Shown: positions 59,134 through 64,000 of the stretch, one piece after another
Layout of the letters: every line of letters starts with the position of its first letter
How positions within the stretch are numbered: the first letter of the stretch is position 1
Assembly: GCF_018678075.1 (NCBI RefSeq)
Contig: NZ_JAHHIR010000022.1
Location: forward strand, 1 to 64,000
Source: Epibacterium ulvae
Lineage (GTDB): Bacteria > Pseudomonadota > Alphaproteobacteria > Rhodobacterales > Rhodobacteraceae
Direction: 5' to 3'
DNA length: 64,000 bases
The notes under the pieces: generated by a model
Databases searched by the model: none
Seen by the model: only the letters and a program-made list of their open reading frames with translations
What the model was told of the DNA's origin: nothing
Made by a program: the position numbers and the translations under genes

Positions 59134-60159
59134 CTAGGGGGATGGGGTGTTTTTGCACCAAACTGGCAACACATCGTTGTCTTCCGGCGTCGCGTGAAAG
59201 ATCCCGCGCCCGATTGCCCGGCTCAAACACAGGGCTGCCGCGTGGCAAATGTCGGCCAATGCCTCGTCCTCGGATGTTGCGTCGCCGGTTGCTAGGGCAA
59301 AGACCAGATCGCCGTCCACCGGCGTATGGGCCGGGACAATGGCCCGCGCGATCCCGTCATGCGCCGCTGTTGCAACCCGCTGGCATTGGGCTTTGCTCAG
59401 CTTGGCATCGGTGGCGACAATCGCAATGGTGGTGTTGGTGCGATCCCCAACCGGCCCATCGATCAGGTTGCGCATCGCACGCAGCTTGCGACTGTCCAGA
59501 TCGCGACCCAGACCGGACGCGGGATCAGGTCCCAAGCCGCCGAATTCGCCCTCAATTTCAAAGGGGGCCGCCCAGAAATGCCGCTCACCGCGGGTGGTGA
59601 CAGACCCCATCGGATTGGCGGCAACCAGCGCGGCCACGGTGACACCGCTGTCCAGCACCAGCGAGGCAGAGCCCAATCCGCCTTTGAGCGTTGCAGTTGT
59701 GGCCCCGGTGCCCGCACCATGGCTGCCCAGATCAAAGGAAGGCCCAGCATGGTCAAAAGCGTGCAACCCCAACGCGCGATAGGGGTTCTCCGGCCAATCC
59801 TTGTTGCCACCGTTCAGCAGATCAAACAGTATCGCCCCCGGCACAATGGGGATCACTGCCGGTCCCAGGCGAAACCCGCGCCCGGCCTTGTGCAGGCCAT
59901 CCATCACCCCGGAACAGGCATCCAAGCCAAAGGCAGAGCCGCCGGACAGTACCAGCGCGTCCACTTGCGCGACGGATTTATCTGGTGCCAAAAGGTCCGT
60001 TTCGCGCGTGCCCGGTGCGCCGCCCATCACATGTACCGCTGCGGTAAAAGGCTTGTCTGCGGTGACAACCGTGGTGCCCGATTTCAACCGCCTGTCCTGC
60101 GCGTTGCCAACCAAAAGCCCCGCAACGTCAGTGATCAGATTTTTGGGTCCGGGCTGCAT
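59134..60159 (-). CDS. P1-family peptidase (DmpA-like)
   Basis: A 341-residue Ntn-like hydrolase of the DmpA/L-aminopeptidase family, in which the precursor cleaves itself before a nucleophilic Ser/Thr. The likely site is in 'VGDRTNTTIAIVATDA' (about residue 245), where a Thr would be the new N-terminus. 'VLSGGSAFGLDACSGVM' and 'GAGTGATTATLKGGLGSAS' are other family motifs. The second of two adjacent ATGs (60159) has better spacing from AAGGAG. It lies 24 nt downstream of arfB. Peptide or lactam substrate unknown. Confidence 0.87.
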   Translation of the reverse strand: MQPGPKNLITDVAGLLVGNAQDRRLKSGTTVVTADKPFTAAVHVMGGAPGTRETDLLAPDKSVAQVDALVLSGGSAFGLDACSGVMDGLHKAGRGFRLGPAVIPIVPGAILFDLLNGGNKDWPENPYRALGLHAFDHAGPSFDLGSHGAGTGATTATLKGGLGSASLVLDSGVTVAALVAANPMGSVTTRGERHFWAAPFEIEGEFGGLGPDPASGLGRDLDSRKLRAMRNLIDGPVGDRTNTTIAIVATDAKLSKAQCQRVATAAHDGIARAIVPAHTPVDGDLVFALATGDATSEDEALADICHAAALCLSRAIGRGIFHATPEDNDVLPVWCKNTPSP

Positions 60160-60183
60160 CATCTCTCCTTGGGCAGATTGCGC

Positions 60184-60603
60184 TTAGTCGTCTTGAACCT
60201 TACCGCGCAGGTTTTTGACCTCACTCCGTTGCTTCTTACCGGTGAGACGGCGTTGCACGGATCCCCGGGTCGGCTTAGTGGCGATCCGCCGTTTTGGCAC
60301 GACCAACGCTTTTTGGATCAGCTCTGTCAGACGTTCACGGGCCAGATCGCGGTTGCGCGCCTGGCTGCGGGTTTCATCGCAAAACAGGATCAACGCGCCT
60401 TCCTTGGTCCAGCGGCGACCGGCCAGACGGCGCAGACGTTTCTTGACCGCAGGGGGTAGGGACGGTGAGCGTTCGGCCTCAAATCGCAGTTCGACCGCAG
60501 TCGAAACCTTGTTCACGTTTTGCCCGCCGGGGCCTGACGCGCGGATGAACTGTTCCGTCAGTTCCCAGTCGTGAATGGTGATTTGATCGTTGATTTGCAG
60601 CAT
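60184..60603 (-). CDS. arfB: Alternative ribosome-rescue factor ArfB
   Basis: A 139-residue peptidyl-tRNA hydrolase that releases stalled ribosomes. The catalytic GGQ lies in 'FIRASGPGGQNVNKVSTAVEL' (about residues 25-30). The basic C-terminal tail that enters the empty mRNA channel is present ('KRRIATKPTRGSVQRRL', 'KKQRSEVKNLRGK'). This separates it from true release factors. Upstream of the P1 peptidase gene on the same strand. Confidence 0.93.
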   Translation of the reverse strand: MLQINDQITIHDWELTEQFIRASGPGGQNVNKVSTAVELRFEAERSPSLPPAVKKRLRRLAGRRWTKEGALILFCDETRSQARNRDLARERLTELIQKALVVPKRRIATKPTRGSVQRRLTGKKQRSEVKNLRGKVQDD

Positions 60604-60654
60604 AAACGGGGTCCTTTGACCGGTTTATGCCGTTAACAAGCGGCCGTGGCAAAG

Positions 60655-60699
60655 GGCAAAACAAAAGGGCTGTTCGAAATTGCGCAACGAACAGCCCTT
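60655..60699 (-). terminator. Rho-independent terminator of the candidate small RNA
   Basis: On the minus strand AAGGGCTGTTCG-11 nt-CGAACAGCCCTT, a 12-bp stem, is followed by TTGTTTT. It is more than 50 nt upstream of arfB and about 200 nt past the transporter gene stop. Confidence 0.88.
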
Positions 60700-60850
60700 C
60701 TTGAGTATTCGGAGGTGCGCCGGTTAGGCGGTCACCAATTTAGGATTTGACGCCGCTAAGGACTGCCTCAGCTTTGTGCCTCCCAAACTGTTCCGACACC
60801 GATCTCCAAGTTCCCAATAGACACTAGAGCACCTCCTTTCTGAATGTTAC
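60655..60850 (-). ncRNA. Candidate independent structured small RNA
   Basis: The region has the parts of a stand-alone RNA gene on the minus strand. A TTGACA -35 element sits at complement(60883..60888); the -10 is unclear. GGAGGTGC (complement 60829-60836) pairs with GCACCTCC (complement 60711-60718) as an 8-bp closing stem around 126 nt. Inside are a 10-bp helix (complement 60781-60790 with 60736-60745) and a 7-bp hairpin with a CAGT loop (complement 60755-60772). An intrinsic terminator follows at 60655-60699. The rod-like form with a wide asymmetric bubble recalls 6S RNA, but I cannot assign a family. A short GTG frame with an SD inside it is an alternative reading. Confidence 0.6.
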
Positions 60851-60882
60851 GCGTATCTTTAGCGTTGCACAGAATGGGTAGA

Positions 60883-60888
60883 TGTCAA
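60883..60888 (-). promoter_or_regulatory. -35 element (TTGACA) of the candidate small RNA
   Basis: A perfect TTGACA lies between the stop of the transporter gene (60896) and the start of the structured RNA. A clear -10 at 16-18 nt is not seen; TAAAGAT about 21 nt downstream is the best partial match. Confidence 0.45.
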
Positions 60889-60895
60889 AACAAAA

Positions 60896-61525
60896 TCATG
60901 TGGAACGTACCGTAATCCGCCCCACGATGATGCGGAAAGGAACAAGCGCGATCAGCGCCAGCGTCAGTTTTACGCACCAATCGGCAAAGGCAAGCGAGAT
61001 CCAAAGCGGCAGCATTTCGCCTCCGCCCATAAAGGGCGCGGCCTCCCAGGACCAATTGATCGCGGCGTCCGCATTGGCACCAAACACCGTGACCGAGGCT
61101 GAGAATGCGATGGTAAAGAAGAGCGCAGTGTCCAAAGCAGACCCCACCAAGGTCGAGATCAGCGGCGCGCGCCACCAGACACCCGCGTTGAACCGGTTGA
61201 ACACGGCAACATCTGTCAGCTGCGCGATCAGGAACGCCGTTCCGGATGCAACTGCGATGCGCAGGGGAACGGCGGGGCCAAATTCCAACATGATCTGACT
61301 GCCAATCAGCGAACAAATCACCCCGGTCACAAACCCCGCCAGCACCACTTTGCGCGCGGCCGAAACGCCGTAGACGCGGTTCATCACATCCGTCACCAGA
61401 AAGGCAAGCGGATAGGTGAACGCCCCCCATGTGAGCCAGCTCCCAAACAGGAATTGAACCAGAATATTGGAGGCAACAACGATGGCAGCCATAGCGGCGA
61501 TGCCGGGCAGATAGGTGCGTGACAT
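60896..61525 (-). CDS. Queuosine precursor transporter (VUT/YhhQ family)
   Basis: A 209-residue inner-membrane protein with about six hydrophobic segments. 'YPLAFLVTDVMNRVYGVSAARKVV' and 'IAQLTDVAVFNRF' are diagnostic of the YhhQ/QPTR family, which imports preQ0/preQ1-type bases for tRNA queuosine synthesis. The ATG at 61525 (MSRTYLPG) is chosen; an earlier ATG seven codons upstream is possible. No preQ1 riboswitch was recognised in the 114-nt leader. Confidence 0.88.
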   Translation of the reverse strand: MSRTYLPGIAAMAAIVVASNILVQFLFGSWLTWGAFTYPLAFLVTDVMNRVYGVSAARKVVLAGFVTGVICSLIGSQIMLEFGPAVPLRIAVASGTAFLIAQLTDVAVFNRFNAGVWWRAPLISTLVGSALDTALFFTIAFSASVTVFGANADAAINWSWEAAPFMGGGEMLPLWISLAFADWCVKLTLALIALVPFRIIVGRITVRST

Positions 61526-61639
61526 GAACAGGGTCCGTTTTAACAAGGTTGCGGCAACTTGATCGTGGAGGATGGCCGATCCGTGCCTGTACCGAAGCCG
61601 GATGGGAAAATCAACTCACGGCCCGTGGCGCGACCTGGG

Positions 61640-62551
61640 TCACTCAGGCAGCTGGTATTCGACCAATTCGCTGCGTTGAAACGGCATGAAATTGTTGTCC
61701 GACACCATCGTCGCCCGCAGATCTCCATCTGTACTGCGCCAGACTGACAGCCCTTCCAGATTGTCATGGGTGCGCAGCGGTGTGGTCAACAGAACGGTCT
61801 CGTTTTGCAAGGCATCCCCGACAAAATCCCAGCGTCGCAGGCGGCTGCGAAATCCGATTAGTACGAATTTACGCTCTAGCAAATAAAACCGGCCATCTGG
61901 TCCAATGTCCAAACCGACGGGCAAATACCCGTTTCGTTTTTCCACATGAAACGGGGTCTGCCAGTCGGCACCATCCCAGCGCCAAACCGGAAAGGCCGCG
62001 CCCGCGCTTTTTTCCGGCAATGTATACAGCCGCCCCGCGGGATCGATTGCCAAAGCTTCCAGCGCTTTGTTTTCCTGCAACGCGGCAAAGGCCTGGATTC
62101 GGGGCAGATCTTCGGCCTGTCCGTCGATCTCTGCGTAGCGCGACACCCGTGCCTTGCCCTCAAAAGAGACAAACAGCGCGCCGTCTTGACCAATCGCAAT
62201 CCCTTCGCTGTCGATTGAATCGCGGTCGTGGCGCATGATCTGCCCATCGGCGTTGCGCAGATGTACATGGGTGTCAAACGTCACACGGTCGATCTTGTTC
62301 GCCGTGCGTTTGACAAAACCTCCAACCAGATGCGAGCGATCCGTCAGCACGACAACCCGTTGGCCGGTCTCATCGAGGGCGAGTGCGGAAAACCCGCCGA
62401 ACCAGCTCGGCTTGGCGGTCAGCACATAGCTGCTGAGAAAACGCGCAGGGCCCATGCCATCGCCTGATCGCCCCGCAGCATAGGCCGCAACCGCAAGGCC
62501 GCCGCCCAGCATCATAGAAAAAATCAGTTTGATTGCAAAACGGCGGCGCAT
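61640..62551 (-). CDS. Phytase-like esterase-domain protein, exported
   Basis: A 303-residue protein with an N-terminal hydrophobic export signal ('LIFSMMLGGGLAVAAYAAG') and a beta-propeller-like domain of the 'esterase-like activity of phytase' type. Supporting segments are 'SWFGGFSALALDETGQRVVVLTDRS', 'DSEGIAIGQDGALFVSFEG', 'NKALEALAIDPAGRLYTLPE' and 'THDNLEGLSVWRSTDG'. It overlaps mepA by 28 nt, so the two are probably co-expressed. Its substrate is unknown; the family name does not prove phytase activity. Confidence 0.8.
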   Translation of the reverse strand: MRRRFAIKLIFSMMLGGGLAVAAYAAGRSGDGMGPARFLSSYVLTAKPSWFGGFSALALDETGQRVVVLTDRSHLVGGFVKRTANKIDRVTFDTHVHLRNADGQIMRHDRDSIDSEGIAIGQDGALFVSFEGKARVSRYAEIDGQAEDLPRIQAFAALQENKALEALAIDPAGRLYTLPEKSAGAAFPVWRWDGADWQTPFHVEKRNGYLPVGLDIGPDGRFYLLERKFVLIGFRSRLRRWDFVGDALQNETVLLTTPLRTHDNLEGLSVWRSTDGDLRATMVSDNNFMPFQRSELVEYQLPE

Positions 62552-63393
62552 TGTTGGGGAAGATCCGAAAGAGTGTAGTCGCGCCTTGGTGTAGGCTTTG
62601 GTGCATTGGGGTCAACTGGTTTTGGCGGCGGCGGGTTCAGAATGTCATTGACCCAGCGTTGCGCGTCCGCGCAGCCGTCGCCCTTGGGTGGGGCGGCTTG
62701 GTCGACACAGCCGCGTGCGCCCCGTGGGCAGGCCAGTCGAACGTGGAAATGATAATGATGTCCCCACCAGGGACGAATTTTACGCAGCCAACGCCGGTCC
62801 CCTTTGGCGTCCTTGCACATCTGGACCTTGGCACCGGGAAAGACAAAAATGCGCGCCACGCGCTTGTCTTTGGCGGCGGCGCGCAGAATTTCATGGTGTT
62901 GACGGGTCCAGCTGCTGTTCACAAAGGCACCGTTCGAACGCCGCATCGAGATCGAAGAGATGTTCTCGCGCGCATTTTGTGACAGGTTCAACCGGTCCGC
63001 CGGGCGCATCCAGATGTCGATATCCAAACCAATCTGGTGACTGCGGTGACCCGACAGCATCGGCCCGCCACGCGGCTGGCTGATGTCACCGATGTACAAG
63101 CCATCCCACCCTTGTTGGCGCGCTGCAAATCGGCTTAGGTCCTGAACGAAATCAACCGCCTCGGGATGACCCCAATTGCGGTTGCGCGACAGGCGCATTG
63201 CCTGCCAGGTCGGTCCGGTTTCCGGCAGTTCAACGGCGCCCGCAACACAGCCTTTGGCGTAGGATCCAAACGGGTCCGGGGGTTGTTCGGATCCGTCGGC
63301 CTTGGCCCCGAACAGCTGTTTCGCGGGTGTCTGCGCCAGTGCCGGGCTGATCAATCCGATGAGAATGATTAAAGAGGCAAGTAGTGTTTTCAA
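62524..63393 (-). CDS. mepA: Penicillin-insensitive murein endopeptidase MepA
   Basis: A 289-residue periplasmic LAS-type metallopeptidase that cuts peptide cross-links in peptidoglycan. Signal peptide 'LLASLIILIGLISPALA-QTP'. Zinc ligands lie in 'SGHRSHQIGLDIDIWMRP' and 'WWGHHYHFHVRLACP'. Several cysteines in the C-terminal half may pair. I choose the TTG at 63393, which overlaps the upstream stop as TTGA and has GGAG upstream; a GTG/ATG start nine codons earlier lies inside the MFS gene. A proline-rich linker precedes the tail. Confidence 0.9.
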   Translation of the reverse strand: MKTLLASLIILIGLISPALAQTPAKQLFGAKADGSEQPPDPFGSYAKGCVAGAVELPETGPTWQAMRLSRNRNWGHPEAVDFVQDLSRFAARQQGWDGLYIGDISQPRGGPMLSGHRSHQIGLDIDIWMRPADRLNLSQNARENISSISMRRSNGAFVNSSWTRQHHEILRAAAKDKRVARIFVFPGAKVQMCKDAKGDRRWLRKIRPWWGHHYHFHVRLACPRGARGCVDQAAPPKGDGCADAQRWVNDILNPPPPKPVDPNAPKPTPRRDYTLSDLPQQCAAVLQSN

Positions 63394-64000
63394 ACCTGAT
63401 CTCCTTCTGCTCGGACCCACCGTAGCAGAAGAAGTCCCAACACAAAGAGTACAATTACCGGCGCAATACCAAGTCGCGCGCTTTCGCTGATTGCGGTGGC
63501 AATACCGATCAAAAGCGGGGCCAAAAACGCCGTGGCACGTCCCGACAACCCATACAGACCAAAGCTCTCGGTCGCGTTTTCCAGCGCCGTGTGGCGCACC
63601 ATCAGGGTGCGGCTGGCGGCCTGCAGGATGCCGCCAAACCCACCGATCAAGACGCCGCAGATGAAAAACACGGTGTCGGGCAGGGTGGCCCCCTCGGCAA
63701 GTGCGATGCCGAAAATTTGGTCACGCGACATGCCGACCACCACGGTGCAAACCGCCATCAGAACCAAAATCGCCAGAATAATCACAGGTTTCGGCCCAAA
63801 CCGGCGATCCGCGAGACCGCCAAGCCAGCTAAAGGCGGCGGCAGAAATCGCGGCAACAATGCCAAAAATGCCGATCTGCGTGATCTCCCACTCCAGAACC
63901 AGCCGCGCATAGACCCCACCAAAAGCATAAAGCCCGTTCAGCCCGTCCCGGTACAGCATTGAGCCGCCCAAAAACGCCGCCAGACTTTTGCGGTGGCGCA
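63390..64000 (-). CDS. MFS transporter, UMF1/Atg22-like (partial at window end)
   Basis: The C-terminal 203 or so residues of an inner-membrane major facilitator protein; the 5' part lies beyond 64000. At least five membrane segments are visible, with 'FLGGSMLYRDGLNGLYAFGGVYA' and 'LGGLADRRFGPKPVIILAIL' (split motif A-like loop) and 'FGLYGLSGRATAFLAPLLIG', which recall the UMF1 family related to yeast Atg22. The stop overlaps the mepA start. The substrate is unknown. Confidence 0.82.
   Translation of the reverse strand, partial: RHRKSLAAFLGGSMLYRDGLNGLYAFGGVYARLVLEWEITQIGIFGIVAAISAAAFSWLGGLADRRFGPKPVIILAILVLMAVCTVVVGMSRDQIFGIALAEGATLPDTVFFICGVLIGGFGGILQAASRTLMVRHTALENATESFGLYGLSGRATAFLAPLLIGIATAISESARLGIAPVIVLFVLGLLLLRWVRAEGDQV

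Noticed and set aside
61526-61639. preQ1 riboswitch before the queuosine-precursor transporter gene
   Set aside because: The leader does not show a preQ1-I core or another recognisable aptamer; only ordinary intergenic sequence is visible.

Overview
The window looks like a chromosomal segment from a member of the Roseobacter group (Rhodobacteraceae, Alphaproteobacteria). Grounds: gene content and protein character (choice-of-anchor L/Hint protein, IalB family, zinc-ligand-poor Tdh, PotFGHI beside a class III aminotransferase), the neighbourhood mutM - enoyl-CoA hydratase - rpsT - dnaA - dnaN - recF - gyrB, a moderately high GC content and a CtrA-type operator. No rRNA, tRNA, CRISPR array or prophage was seen. 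The only mobile DNA is a decayed IS481-type transposase tail at the left edge.

Layout. 1-12.8 kb is a polyamine region: a putrescine importer (potFGHI, minus strand) ending in a broken FAD oxidoreductase, a divergent GntR regulator with a putrescine-type aminotransferase, then a second four-gene polyamine-type ABC importer. 12.8-18.7 kb (minus) carries a lytic transglycosylase, RNase R, a TIGR04282 glycosyltransferase, a GNAT protein and dapE. 18.9-21.9 kb holds a CtrA-type site, a secreted-looking anchor-L/Hint protein and a bacterial glutamate-receptor-like channel. 21.9-30.1 kb has a conserved hypothetical, dapD, a GntR regulator, a LOG-family protein, rlmN, an IalB-family protein, a class 3 (ReAV-type) asparaginase, a YCII protein, a TSUP permease and serB. 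30.1-33.2 kb is serC-serA with a structured leader. 33.3-37 kb is a phosphatase, the threonine-degradation pair kbl-tdh and its likely XRE-cupin regulator.

37-41.6 kb has ubiB-ubiE, mutM, an enoyl-CoA hydratase and rpsT. 42-48.7 kb is the replication block dnaA, dnaN, recF, gyrB. 48.8-54.2 kb has trhO and a pncA - hybrid histidine kinase - pncB operon for nicotinamide salvage. 54.2-64 kb has a GNAT protein, an AcuC/HDAC-like deacetylase, panB-panC, idi, a c-type cytochrome, a P1 peptidase, arfB, a free-standing structured RNA, a queuosine-precursor transporter, a phytase-like esterase-domain protein, mepA and a UMF1-type MFS gene cut by the window end.

The most interesting items are a probable independent small RNA at 60.65-60.85 kb with its own -35 element, 8-bp closing stem and terminator; a 12-bp motif shared by two promoters of the putrescine regulon; the histidine kinase inserted between pncA and pncB; a glutamate-receptor-like channel without the potassium filter motif; and a triple CtrA half-site array. 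Most other genes are ordinary core metabolism. Assignments rest on motif recognition by eye; no alignment, search or folding program was run.
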